DNA of 64,000 nt, taken from NCBI RefSeq assembly GCF_019091085.1, contig NZ_JAGXJY010000006.1:62001-126000 (forward strand), given 5' to 3'. This document shows positions 53,230-61,599 of this stretch, one piece after another (position 1 is the stretch's first letter; each line of letters opens with the position of its first letter). Origin of the DNA: Mesorhizobium sp. GbtcB19 (GTDB taxonomy: Bacteria > Pseudomonadota > Alphaproteobacteria > Rhizobiales > Rhizobiaceae). The position numbers and the translations under genes are program-made. The notes beneath the pieces were generated by a model. It was not told the DNA's origin and ran no database searches. It saw nothing but the letters and a program-made list of their open reading frames with translations.

Positions 53230-54027
53230 TCAATCGCCGAACAGCGATGAGAGCCCGTTATTGATCATTTCCGTCCGCTCCGTCGGTTCGTTGCCGGATG
53301 GTCCGTGCAGGGTGAGCGGCGGGCGGATCGACAGTTTTCCGCGCGCGCCGAGCGCCGCCCTGACGACGATGCGGATCGCCGCCGCGTCAGGACGCGGATG
53401 CACGGTGAGCATCTCCGCATCGCCGAAGCGCCCTTCCATCGCATCGAGAATGGCGACCAGCTGCTCGGGCCTTGCAATGATGGCCAGCCCGCCGCGTGGC
53501 CTGACGACGGCGGCCGCGCTCCTGATCCAGCGCTCGAACAGCCCATCTTCCGTCACATGCGCCTGCCGGCGCAGCGCGTCCGGCGTCGAGCGATCCTCGG
53601 CGGCGTTGAATGGCGGGTTCATGATGACGAAGTCGAAGGAATTGTCGCCAAGCCCGGCTTCGGTGCGCGCCCGGCCGGAAAGCGTCACGTCGGCCGTCAG
53701 CACCGCGGCGCGGTCGCCGAGATGCGCATTGCCGGGATGCGAAAGCGTGGCGGCGGCGAACCCGGCCATTTCGGCCGAGCGCTCGACCAGCACGGCCCGC
53801 GCCGACGGACAGCGCGACAGCACGGCGAGGGCGGCGCCGCCGGCGCCGGCGCCGAAATCGGCGAGCCGCCCGGAAAAACCCGACGGCACCGCGGCGGCCA
53901 GCATCATGGCGTCCATGCCGGCGCGGTGACCGCCCCGGCTCGGCTGCACCAGCCAGAAGCGTCCGCGATGGAAGGCATCGACCGTATGCGCCGGCGTATC
54001 CGGGACGGGGGCGGGGCTGACTGCCAT
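53230..54027 (-). CDS. N6-adenine-type methyltransferase (COG4123, TrmN6-like)
   Basis: 265-residue SAM-dependent methyltransferase. LADFGAGAGGAALAVLSRCP is the SAM-binding motif I and FVIMNPPFNAAEDRSTPDAL has the NPPF catalytic motif of N6-adenine methylation. E. coli YfiC/TrmN6 modifies A37 of tRNA1(Val); this is the alphaproteobacterial counterpart by sequence style. Its ATG overlaps the stop of the DUF2007 gene (TAATG). Confidence 0.87.
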   Translation of the reverse strand: MAVSPAPVPDTPAHTVDAFHRGRFWLVQPSRGGHRAGMDAMMLAAAVPSGFSGRLADFGAGAGGAALAVLSRCPSARAVLVERSAEMAGFAAATLSHPGNAHLGDRAAVLTADVTLSGRARTEAGLGDNSFDFVIMNPPFNAAEDRSTPDALRRQAHVTEDGLFERWIRSAAAVVRPRGGLAIIARPEQLVAILDAMEGRFGDAEMLTVHPRPDAAAIRIVVRAALGARGKLSIRPPLTLHGPSGNEPTERTEMINNGLSSLFGD

Positions 54028-54251
54028 TATTTCTTGCGGATCTCGTTCTCGATGCCGGCATCCTTGAGGATCCGGCGCGCGGCATCGACCTTCTCGGCGT
54101 CGACCATCACCCGCCGGGGCAGGATGCCGAGCGAGCCGTCGAGCACGCTCATATTCTGGTCGGCGACGAAACAGGCGATGCCGGCATCGCGCATCAGCGA
54201 TTCGACAAAGGAGATGACGACGGCGTCGTTGGTGCGGACAAGCTCGATCAT
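54027..54251 (-). CDS. DUF2007 (putative signal-transducing) small protein
   Basis: 74-residue protein, with MIELVRTNDAVVISFVESLM at the N-terminus and RRVMVDAEKVDAARRILKDA at the end, matching the DUF2007 pattern. No function is known. It overlaps the methyltransferase gene by one base and is the first gene of the pair. Confidence 0.88.
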   Translation of the reverse strand: MIELVRTNDAVVISFVESLMRDAGIACFVADQNMSVLDGSLGILPRRVMVDAEKVDAARRILKDAGIENEIRKK

Positions 54252-54420
54252 GGAACGAAAATCGCAGGTTGCGGCGTTCGTGTAAACGTGCGGGTGGACA
54301 CACCGTCGGCCAAGCCGCGCCAATTCGCCTCTTGCCGTGCCCGGTTGTACCGCCCTAGAGTCGATGTGGGATTAAGGGTGCCGTCGTGCGCGTTAACTCG
54401 TGCGCGTTTGATAGACGGGA

Positions 54421-55443
54421 GTGATCGTGGTGGGTGTCGTTCTGAACATCGAAGGCAAGCGGGAACCCGCTTCCATCAAGGATCTCATCGATCTGACGGC
54501 AGCCGATATGGGCCGCGTCAACGAGCTGATCCTGTACAAGGCCGGCTCCGACGTCGAGATGATTCCGGAGATCGCCAACCACCTGATCTCCTCCGGCGGC
54601 AAGCGTCTGCGGCCCATGCTGACCCTCGCCGCGGCGCAGATGTTCGGCTATTCGGGCGAAGGCCATGTCAAGCTCGCGACCGCCGTCGAATTCATGCACA
54701 CGGCGACGCTTCTGCATGACGACGTGGTCGACGAAAGCGCGCTGCGGCGCGGCAAGAAGACGGCGCGCATGATCTGGGGCAACCAGGCAAGCGTCCTGGT
54801 CGGCGATTTCCTGCTCGGCCAGGCTTTCCGCATGATGGTCGAAGTCGGCTCGCTGGAAGCCCTCGACATCCTGTCGGCCGCCGCCTCCATCATCGCCGAG
54901 GGCGAGGTGATGCAGCTTGCCGCGGCGAAAAACCTTGAAACCACCGAGGACGAGCATTTCGCCGTCATCAAGGCCAAGACCGCGGCGCTGTTTTCGGCCG
55001 CCGCCGAAGTCGGCCCCGTCATCGCCCAGGCCTCGCGCACCGATCGCGCGGCGTTGCGTTCGTACGGCATGAATCTCGGCCTTGCCTTCCAGCTCATCGA
55101 CGATGCGCTGGACTATGGCGGCTCCAGCAAGGACCTCGGCAAGAATGTCGGCGACGATTTCCGCGAGGGCAAGGTGACGCTGCCGGTGATCCTCGCCTAC
55201 CGGCGCGGCACCAAGGCCGAGCGCACCTTCTGGAAGCGCGCCATCGAGGATAACGTCACCGACGATGCCGGGCTGGAAAAGGCGATCGGCCTGATGGCCC
55301 GCCACGGCGCCATCGCCGACACGATCGGCCGCGCGCGCCATTTCGGCGAGATCGCCCGCGATGCGCTGGCGCCGCTTGAGGCCACGCCGCAGAAGTCGGC
55401 CCTGATCGACGTCATCGATTTCTGCATCAGTCGCGTCAACTGA
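54421..55443 (+). CDS. ispB: polyprenyl diphosphate synthase (octa-/decaprenyl)
   Basis: 340-residue trans-prenyltransferase that makes the ubiquinone side chain. The first aspartate-rich motif is in ATLLHDDVVDESALRRGKKT and the second in QLIDDALDYGGSSKDLGKNV. SSGGKRLRPMLTLAAAQMFG contains the diphosphate-binding basic residues. Rhizobia make Q10, so decaprenyl is likely, but chain length is not visible. Three GTG codons (54421, 54427, 54430) compete as start. Confidence 0.94.
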   Translation: MIVVGVVLNIEGKREPASIKDLIDLTAADMGRVNELILYKAGSDVEMIPEIANHLISSGGKRLRPMLTLAAAQMFGYSGEGHVKLATAVEFMHTATLLHDDVVDESALRRGKKTARMIWGNQASVLVGDFLLGQAFRMMVEVGSLEALDILSAAASIIAEGEVMQLAAAKNLETTEDEHFAVIKAKTAALFSAAAEVGPVIAQASRTDRAALRSYGMNLGLAFQLIDDALDYGGSSKDLGKNVGDDFREGKVTLPVILAYRRGTKAERTFWKRAIEDNVTDDAGLEKAIGLMARHGAIADTIGRARHFGEIARDALAPLEATPQKSALIDVIDFCISRVN

Positions 55444-55535
55444 GCCTGCTGGCCCCCTGCGCCTGCCTGGCTGACGCCGGGCAGGGCGCTTGTGAATCCC
55501 GGTCCGGCCGTCTCGACAAAGGGCGGCCCGGCAAA

Positions 55536-55545
55536 TTATCTATAA
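55536..55545. promoter_or_regulatory. BioR box ahead of bioR
   Basis: TTATCTATAA, the known BioR palindrome, ends four bases before the bioR ATG. It leaves no room for a ribosome site, so the message may be leaderless and autorepressed. Confidence 0.88.
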
Positions 55546-55548
55546 AAT

Positions 55549-56214
55549 ATGGCCAGCACAGAAGACACGATCGCCGTCCGCATCAGCAAGGAACTGGCGG
55601 ACCGCATCATTTCGGGCGCGATCGAGCCCGGCTCGCGGCTGCGCCAGGACCATGTCGCCGAGGAATTCAACACCAGCCATGTCCCGGTGCGCGAGGCTTT
55701 TCGCCGCCTGGAGGCTCAAGGGTTGGCGATCAGCGAACCGCGCCGCGGCGTGCGCGTCGCCTCCTTCGATCTCGGCGAGGTCAGGGAAGTGGCCGAGATG
55801 CGGGCTGCGCTCGAAGTGCTGGCGCTGCGCCATGCCGCGCCGCACCTGACCGCGTCGATCCTGGAGAAGGCCGAGGAAGCGACCAAGGCCGGCGACAAAT
55901 CCCGCGACGTCCGCTCCTGGGAGGAGGCCAACCGTACCTTTCACCGCCTGATCCTGTCGCCCTGCAACATGCCGCGCCTGCTCTCCACCATCGACGACCT
56001 GCATGCGGCGAGCGCCCGTTTCCTGTTCGCGGCCTGGCGTTCGGAGTGGGAAACCCGCACCGACCAGGATCACCGCGCCATCCTCAGCGCGCTGCGGCAA
56101 GGCAACACCGAATCGGCCGCCGCGACCCTCGGCCGCCACGTGCAATGGATCGGTCAGAAACCGGTCAAGACCGCCTCCGGCAAGACCCGCGACGCCTTCG
56201 CCATCGTGGGGTGA
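55549..56214 (+). CDS. bioR: biotin repressor BioR (GntR family)
   Basis: 221-residue GntR-family FCD regulator. The helix-turn-helix is RQDHVAEEFNTSHVPVREAF (about residues 31-50); the C-terminal FCD domain contains RSWEEANRTFHRLILSPCNM with the metal-site histidine. Identity as BioR rests on two TTATCTATAA boxes, one before this gene and one before bioY, in line with the known alphaproteobacterial biotin regulon. The ATG at 55549 has no Shine-Dalgarno sequence. Confidence 0.9.
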   Translation: MASTEDTIAVRISKELADRIISGAIEPGSRLRQDHVAEEFNTSHVPVREAFRRLEAQGLAISEPRRGVRVASFDLGEVREVAEMRAALEVLALRHAAPHLTASILEKAEEATKAGDKSRDVRSWEEANRTFHRLILSPCNMPRLLSTIDDLHAASARFLFAAWRSEWETRTDQDHRAILSALRQGNTESAAATLGRHVQWIGQKPVKTASGKTRDAFAIVG

Positions 56215-56234
56215 TGCTGGCTCAACCTCCACGC

Positions 56235-56430
56235 CGTCGTCATTCCAGGGCGGAGCAAGGAGCGAAGCGACACGCGCAGACCCTGGAATCCATGCCGTTA
56301 CGTCGGAGCCTTGCAGCGGTGCAGAACGACCTTTGTTCTGCCCCGCTTTTGCCTTCGACCAAGGTCACGGCATGGATCCTAGGGTCTACGCGACGCCGCT
56401 TCGCGGCTGCTTCGCCCTAGGATGACGAAG
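56235..56430. repeat. dispersed inverted repeat (type E)
   Basis: The left end (TCGTCATTCCAGGGCGGAGC) and right end (CTTCGCCCTAGGATGACGA) are mirror images with a few changes; inner blocks GCGAAGCGACACGC and GACGCCGCTTCGCG also pair. It is related to 38868-39045 and fills most of the 308-bp space between bioR and bioY, separating their transcription. Confidence 0.85.
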
Positions 56431-56487
56431 CTGCGGGCTTGCCATCTCCGCGAAAATATGGATTCGATAATAGATGAAGTTCAAAAA

Positions 56488-56498
56488 TTATCTATAAT
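56488..56498 (+). promoter_or_regulatory. BioR box and -10 region of bioY
   Basis: TTATCTATAA (56488-56497) overlaps TATAAT (56493-56498), a perfect -10 hexamer. No convincing -35 is seen. BioR bound here would cover the promoter and repress biotin uptake when biotin is sufficient. Confidence 0.88.
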
Positions 56499-56522
56499 TT
56501 CACACGAGCCAGGGAAGACACC

Positions 56523-57116
56523 GTGACCAACGCAACCGTTTCGACCTACAAGCCCTCCTTCAGCCCCTTGCGGCTGCACAGCCGTTCGCTCGCCTGGCAG
56601 ATCGGCGCCGTCGTTCTCGGCTCGCTGTTCCTGGCGCTGTCCTCCTACATCGAGGTGCCGATGGTGCCGGTGCCGGTGACCATGCAGACCTTCGCCGTCA
56701 CATTGGTCGGCGCGCTCTATGGTTGGCGCTTCGGCGCGCTCACCATCGCCGCCTGGCTGGTTGAAGGCGCGGCAGGCTTTCCGGTGCTGGCTGGCGGGGC
56801 AGCCGGCCTGCAGCATTTCGTCGGCCCGACCGGCGGCTATCTCTTCTCGTTCCCGGTCGTCGGCGCCGTCGTCGGCTGGCTGGCCGAGCGCGGCTGGAAC
56901 GGCAACCGCGTCCTGCTTGCCTTCGCCGCCATGCTGATCGGCAACCTGCTTTGCCTGGTTCTCGGCACGGCCTGGCTTGCCGTCATGATCGGCACCGAGA
57001 AGGCCATCACCTTCGGCTTTACGCCTTTCATCGTCGGCGGCCTGCTCAAGTCGGCGCTGGGCGCTGCGACGCTGAAGCTGTTTTCGGGCAACAGCCGGCC
57101 GGCCAATCCTCAGTAA
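56523..57116 (+). CDS. bioY: biotin transporter BioY
   Basis: 197-residue inner-membrane protein with six helices, the biotin-specific S component of ECF-type uptake. The segments ALSSYIEVPMVPVPVTMQTF, GAAGFPVLAGGAAGLQHFVG and GPTGGYLFSFPVVGAVVGWL are the family hallmarks. The start is GTG at 56523 with AGGGAAG upstream. No bioM or bioN follows, so it works alone (as some BioY proteins do) or with partners elsewhere. Repressed by BioR. Confidence 0.96.
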   Translation: MTNATVSTYKPSFSPLRLHSRSLAWQIGAVVLGSLFLALSSYIEVPMVPVPVTMQTFAVTLVGALYGWRFGALTIAAWLVEGAAGFPVLAGGAAGLQHFVGPTGGYLFSFPVVGAVVGWLAERGWNGNRVLLAFAAMLIGNLLCLVLGTAWLAVMIGTEKAITFGFTPFIVGGLLKSALGAATLKLFSGNSRPANPQ

Positions 57117-57149
57117 GCTGCCAGGCAAACAACCGATCCCCGACACCAG

Positions 57150-57566
57150 ATGACCGTCAGGCTGCGCGCCCATCATCTGCTTTGCCTGCTGACCTATGTC
57201 GGCAAGGGCTACTCGCCGGCCTTCACCGCCAATTACGACGTTGTGGTGAAGCGCCTGGCAGGCGGCGAGGACATCCTGATCGTTTCCGGCCCGGACGACA
57301 TCTGCGCCCCGCTGCTGGACGAGTCCGAGCCGCACTGCCTGGGTGAAAGCGCAGCCGGGCGGGACGCCGTCGCGGCGCAGGACGTCGCCGCTCTTCTCGG
57401 CCGGCCGCTCCTGGCCGGCGCCAGGCTCGAGCTCGATGCCTCGACCCTCGTGCGGATGCGCGAGGCATTTTCATCCGGCCTGACGCGCAAGGCGTGCCCG
57501 GGCTGCGAGTGGTTTGAGCTATGTGGCGCGGTCGCCGCCGGCGGCTTTCACGGAACACGCCTTTAG
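57150..57566 (+). CDS. DUF1284 protein, possible iron-sulfur binding
   Basis: 138-residue soluble protein of the DUF1284 family. It begins MTVRLRAHHLLCLLTYVGKG and has several cysteines: one in DDICAPLL, another in PHCLGE and two in ACPGCEWFELCGAVA, a pattern that could bind metal. It starts 33 bp after bioY in the same direction and may be co-transcribed, though no link with biotin is known. Confidence 0.85.
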   Translation: MTVRLRAHHLLCLLTYVGKGYSPAFTANYDVVVKRLAGGEDILIVSGPDDICAPLLDESEPHCLGESAAGRDAVAAQDVAALLGRPLLAGARLELDASTLVRMREAFSSGLTRKACPGCEWFELCGAVAAGGFHGTRL

Positions 57567-57761
57567 ACCGCTTCTGTCGAAATTCGGCCGCCGATCCGCA
57601 TATTTTCGCTCACTGGCATCGTTTGTTAAGCGGGATGATTGGATTGTGATTCGCTTGCCGATTGAAGCCTGACCGCAAAAAGGCCATGCTTTGACCGGAA
57701 AAGTTCGAGTCTGTGGGGCGGTCCTTCAAGGGCGGGATCGCATCTGGCTGAAAGGGATACG

Positions 57762-59537
57762 ATGCGGCAAGGACGTGCACGCTGGCTGACGAGGCTGGCA
57801 TTTTTGACCGGAGTGGCGCTTTGGGTGCTGCCGGTGCAGGCCAAGGAAGAAGCCAAGCCGCTGCAGATCACGTCTTTCTCGGGCGCCTATCTTGCGGCCC
57901 ATATCGCCGAAACCGACAACGATCTCGACGACGCGATCGCCTATTACAAGCAAGCGCTGGCCTTTGCGCCGGATGATAAGGAACTGCAGCAGAGCCTGAT
58001 GCTGGCGCTGGTCTCGCAGGGCCGTTTCGAGGAATCGCTGGTCTATGCCGACAAGCTGAAGGAAGTGGCCGACGTCGAGCGCTTCTCGCGCCTGGCGCTG
58101 GCGGTCGATTCTTTCCACAAGAAGGACTACACCAAGGCGCAGTACTGGCTGAAGCTGTCGCTTGAATCCGACCTCGACCGGCTGCTCTCCGGCGTCATGG
58201 ACGGCTGGGCCAAGGACGGCGCCGGCAACGCGTCCGAGGCCATGGACGCCATCGACAAGTTGAAGGGACCCGATTGGTTCGGCCTGTTCAAGTCGTTCCA
58301 CCGCGCGCTGATCGCCGATGCCGCCGGCCTTAACGACAAGGCCGATGAGATCTATGCCGCGACCATGGCCGACACCGCCGCCGGCGGCTCCGCGCCAGAA
58401 ACCTGGATGCGCAACGCCCAGGCTTATGCCTCGTTCCTCGCCCGCAAGGGCGACAAGTCGAAGGCGCTGGCGGTGTTGAACCAGGCCGAGGCCTTTGCGC
58501 CGGGCAAGCTCGAAATCACCACGCTGCGCGACCGCATCGCCAAGGGCGACAAGATCGAGCCGCTGGTCGCCAGCCCGGCCGACGGCGCGTCCGAAATCCT
58601 GCTCGACCTTGCCACCGCGCTCAACCGCGGCGGCGGCGAGCCGTTCGTGCGGCTTTACCTGCAATACGCGCTGGCGCTGAAGCCGGACAGCGATGCCGCC
58701 CTTGTGCAGCTCGCCGCCGTTGCCGAGCAACTGAAGGACGGCGAAAGTGCAGTCGCGCTCTACCGCCGCATTCCGGCGTCCTCGCCGCTGAAAGAGCTCT
58801 CCGACCTGCAGATCGGGCTCAACCTTGCCGATCTCGACAAGCATGACGAGGCGATTTCCCACCTCAAGGCCTATCTCGACAAGCATCCGGACGACATGCG
58901 CGCCTATCTGGCGCTTGGCGGCGTCTATGGCTCGAAGGAAGATTTCCGCTCGGCCGCCAATCTCTACGACAAGGCCGTCGAGCAGCTGAAGACGCCGACC
59001 GCCGCTAACTGGAACATCTTCTACCAGCGCGGCATCGCCTATGAGCGGCTGAAGGAATGGCCGAAGGCGGAACCCAATTTCCTCAAGGCGCTGGAACTGC
59101 AGCCCGACCAGCCACAGGTCATGAACTATCTCGGCTATTCCTGGGTCGACATGAACATGAAGCTCAAGGAAGGCCTGGCGATGATCCAGAAGGCCGTGGA
59201 TCTGCGGCCGAACGACGGCTACATCGTCGATTCGCTGGGCTGGGCCTATTTCCGCCTCAACCGCTTCGACGACTCCGTGCGCGAGATGGAGCGCGCCGTC
59301 TCGCTGAAGCCGGAGGACCCGGTGCTCAACGACCATCTGGGCGACGCCTATTGGCGGGTCGGCCGCAAGCTCGAGGCCACCTATCAGTGGACCCAGGCGC
59401 GCGACCTGAAGCCCGATCCGGACGTTCTGGCCACCCTGCAGCAGAAGCTGCTCAAGGGCCTGCCGCCGATCGAATCCAGCACCGCGCAGGAAACCCCGAA
59501 AGTGAAGCCGGACCCGACGCCCGCGCCGAAGGGCTGA
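57762..59537 (+). CDS. exported tetratricopeptide-repeat protein
   Basis: 591-residue protein. An N-terminal signal peptide (WLTRLAFLTGVALWVLPVQA) is followed by many TPR units through to residue 560, for example AIAYYKQALAFAPDDKELQQ, EAISHLKAYLDKHPDDMRAY and DSVREMERAVSLKPEDPVLN, then a proline-rich tail (PKVKPDPTPAPKG). It probably works as a periplasmic or outer-membrane scaffold. This protein is common in alphaproteobacteria but its partner is not known. A hairpin follows at 59560. Confidence 0.9.
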   Translation: MRQGRARWLTRLAFLTGVALWVLPVQAKEEAKPLQITSFSGAYLAAHIAETDNDLDDAIAYYKQALAFAPDDKELQQSLMLALVSQGRFEESLVYADKLKEVADVERFSRLALAVDSFHKKDYTKAQYWLKLSLESDLDRLLSGVMDGWAKDGAGNASEAMDAIDKLKGPDWFGLFKSFHRALIADAAGLNDKADEIYAATMADTAAGGSAPETWMRNAQAYASFLARKGDKSKALAVLNQAEAFAPGKLEITTLRDRIAKGDKIEPLVASPADGASEILLDLATALNRGGGEPFVRLYLQYALALKPDSDAALVQLAAVAEQLKDGESAVALYRRIPASSPLKELSDLQIGLNLADLDKHDEAISHLKAYLDKHPDDMRAYLALGGVYGSKEDFRSAANLYDKAVEQLKTPTAANWNIFYQRGIAYERLKEWPKAEPNFLKALELQPDQPQVMNYLGYSWVDMNMKLKEGLAMIQKAVDLRPNDGYIVDSLGWAYFRLNRFDDSVREMERAVSLKPEDPVLNDHLGDAYWRVGRKLEATYQWTQARDLKPDPDVLATLQQKLLKGLPPIESSTAQETPKVKPDPTPAPKG

Positions 59538-59559
59538 GCGTCGCAATATTGATTTTTCT

Positions 59560-59581
59560 GGCGGGGTCCTTCGGGACCCCG
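59560..59581. terminator. hairpin with TTCG loop between convergent genes
   Basis: GCGGGGTCC-TTCG-GGACCCCGC, a perfect 9-bp stem with a stable tetraloop, lies between the TPR protein (plus) and the GNAT gene (minus). There is no T-run on either strand; it can still pause polymerase or protect both 3' ends. Confidence 0.6.
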
Positions 59582-59588
59582 CGGCATT

Positions 59589-60050
59589 TCAGAACATCTT
59601 CCGATAGACGACGAAGCCGGATCGATCGCCGATGCGATCGTAAAGCTGCATGGCGGTGTGGTTCGTCTCATGCGTCAGCCAGTAGACGCGGTTCGCGCCC
59701 GCTTGGCCGGCGCGGTCGTAGACGCCTTCGATCAGTGCCCGGCCGACGCCCTGGCCGCGCGCGGCCTGCGTGGTGAAGAGGTCCTGCAGGTAGCAGCTCG
59801 GCGCGATCGACGTCGTCGAGCGATGGTAGAGATAGTGGACGAGGCCGAGCAGGTTGCCCTCGCGCTCGGCCACCAGCGCATGCACCGGCTCATAGGCGTC
59901 GAAGAAACGTGACCAGGTCATCTGCGTGATCTCGCCGGCAAGCGCCGTCGGGCCGGAACGCCCGTAAAACGCGTTGTAGCCGTCCCACAACGGCAGCCAT
60001 TGCTCGTAATCCTGCCTTGTGACGGGTCGGACGGTGAGTTGGCCGGACAT
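59589..60050 (-). CDS. GNAT family N-acetyltransferase
   Basis: 153-residue acetyltransferase. The acetyl-CoA pyrophosphate loop is in LQDLFTTQAARGQGVGRALI (RGQGVG). The C-terminal WLTHETNHTAMQLYDRIGDR is typical of the family. AAGG stands seven bases before the ATG at 60050. The substrate is unknown. Divergent from glyQ. Confidence 0.9.
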   Translation of the reverse strand: MSGQLTVRPVTRQDYEQWLPLWDGYNAFYGRSGPTALAGEITQMTWSRFFDAYEPVHALVAEREGNLLGLVHYLYHRSTTSIAPSCYLQDLFTTQAARGQGVGRALIEGVYDRAGQAGANRVYWLTHETNHTAMQLYDRIGDRSGFVVYRKMF

Positions 60051-60220
60051 GGCTGAACCTTCGTTGTTGTGACGCTCGCCGGAGCAAAGGATCACCGCCG
60101 CGCGCCGGCAATGGGCCAGCCGGCCGCAAAGCGTTCAACCTCGCCGGATGTGGCCCGCCGCCTTGACGCTTGCCGGCCCGGCAACTAGGGAAGCGTCATC
60201 CTGCGCTTGCCGAGGCCGCC

Positions 60221-61168
60221 GTGACCATCGAGATTCCCGCCCATATGCATCCCAGCCGCTCCTTCCAGGGGCTGATCCTGACCTTGCACAATTACTGGGC
60301 GGACTATGGTTGCCTCATCCTGCAGCCTTACGACATGGAAGTCGGCGCCGGCACCTTCCATCCGGCGACCACCTTGCGGGCGCTCGGTCCGTTGCGCTGG
60401 AACGCCGCTTACGTGCAGCCCTCGCGCCGCCCGAAGGACGGCCGCTATGGCGAAAACCCGAACCGCCTGCAGCATTATTACCAGTATCAGGTGATCCTGA
60501 AGCCCAATCCGCCGAACCTGCAGGAGCTCTATCTCGGCTCGCTGGAAGCCATCGGCGTCGATCCGCTGCTGCATGACATCCGCTTCGTCGAGGACGACTG
60601 GGAGAGCCCGACGCTGGGCGCCTGGGGCCTCGGCTGGGAGTGCTGGTGCGACGGCATGGAAGTGTCGCAGTTCACCTATTTCCAGCAGGTCTGCGGCATC
60701 GAATGCGCGCCGGTGGCGGGCGAGCTCACCTACGGGCTGGAGCGGCTCGCCATGTATGTGCAGGGCGTCGACAACGTCTACGACCTAAACTTCAACGGCC
60801 GCGAGGGCGCTGAAAAAGTCACTTACGGCGACGTCTTCCTGCAGGCCGAGCAGGAATATTCGCGCCACAATTTCGAATTCGCCAACACTTCGATGCTGTT
60901 GAGACACTTCGAGGACGCCGAGGCCGAGTGCAAGGCGCTACTCGATGCCGGCACGCCGAAGCCGAGCGACAATCTGGCGATGCACCGCATGGTCTTCCCG
61001 GCCTATGACCAGTGCATCAAGGCAAGCCATGTCTTCAACCTGCTCGACGCGCGCGGCGTGATCTCTGTCACCGAGCGCCAGAGCTACATCCTGCGCGTAC
61101 GCAATCTGGCCAAAGCATGTGGCGAAGCGTTCCTGAAGACGCGGGCGGGCGGGCTGGCAGCGGCTTAA
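60221..61168 (+). CDS. glyQ: glycine-tRNA ligase alpha subunit
   Basis: 315-residue class II synthetase subunit that forms the active alpha2beta2 enzyme with Gly[21 protein letters not shown] and [20 protein letters not shown] are very conserved, as are [20 protein letters not shown] (motif 2) and [20 protein letters not shown] (motif 3). The GTG at 60221 has GAGG five bases ahead; the ATG at 60245 would cut eight residues. glyS follows after 431 bp. Confidence 0.97.
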   Translation: MTIEIPAHMHPSRSFQGLILTLHNYWADYGCLILQPYDMEVGAGTFHPATTLRALGPLRWNAAYVQPSRRPKDGRYGENPNRLQHYYQYQVILKPNPPNLQELYLGSLEAIGVDPLLHDIRFVEDDWESPTLGAWGLGWECWCDGMEVSQFTYFQQVCGIECAPVAGELTYGLERLAMYVQGVDNVYDLNFNGREGAEKVTYGDVFLQAEQEYSRHNFEFANTSMLLRHFEDAEAECKALLDAGTPKPSDNLAMHRMVFPAYDQCIKASHVFNLLDARGVISVTERQSYILRVRNLAKACGEAFLKTRAGGLAAA

Positions 61169-61347
61169 GCCGACAGGGCTTTCACGGTCTCGGTGGTGGC
61201 GCCGACCGGCAATACGATCTGCGCCGTCGCGCCATCGATCGTGCGCATGGCCTGCCTCACGCCCGGCATCGCGATCGCGCCATGCATCTGCGCGGCGAAG
61301 CAGGCGCTGAGCGCCAGGATCTGCAGGGTTCTCGATGCCATCTTCAT
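61165..61347 (-). CDS. possible small exported protein
   Basis: 60-residue reading frame, convergent with glyQ and overlapping its stop by four bases. It begins [20 protein letters not shown] and ends the hydrophobic stretch with MHGAIAMPG, a credible signal peptide with AIA cleavage. The remainder has no known domain and the ribosome site is weak. It could be chance; the 431-bp glyQ-glyS gap contains nothing better apart from a G/C-block dyad (CCCTCCCC/GGGGAGGG, 61565-61586) just ahead of glyS. Confidence 0.35.
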   Translation of the reverse strand: MKMASRTLQILALSACFAAQMHGAIAMPGVRQAMRTIDGATAQIVLPVGATTETVKALSA

Positions 61348-61599
61348 CGTCGTTCAGCCAATAGGTCTCTGCCTGAGCGTGTGTCGCTTCAGCGCCGTGT
61401 TCGGTTCATGGGAAATTCTGCTCCAAGGACGGGCGACCCCGCGCCGTCCCGACAGCGGCTCGAAAAATTCCGCGAAATCGATCAACCAGGCGATCTGCTA
61501 GCGGGGTGACAGCGGCCGGCCGAGTTGCTATTTCCCGCGCATTCGTTACGGCGCTGCGCGCCGACCCTCCCCATCGAGGGGAGGGTGAGGAGCTTACCA

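Noticed and set aside
57726..59546. 606-codon open frame antisense to the TPR protein
   Set aside because: It is the GC-rich shadow of a TPR gene with signal peptide and clear repeats; its translation is Arg/His/Gly-rich without family features.
59560..59581. Bidirectional Rho-independent terminator
   Set aside because: The stem is excellent but neither strand has a T-run after it, so only a hairpin is claimed.
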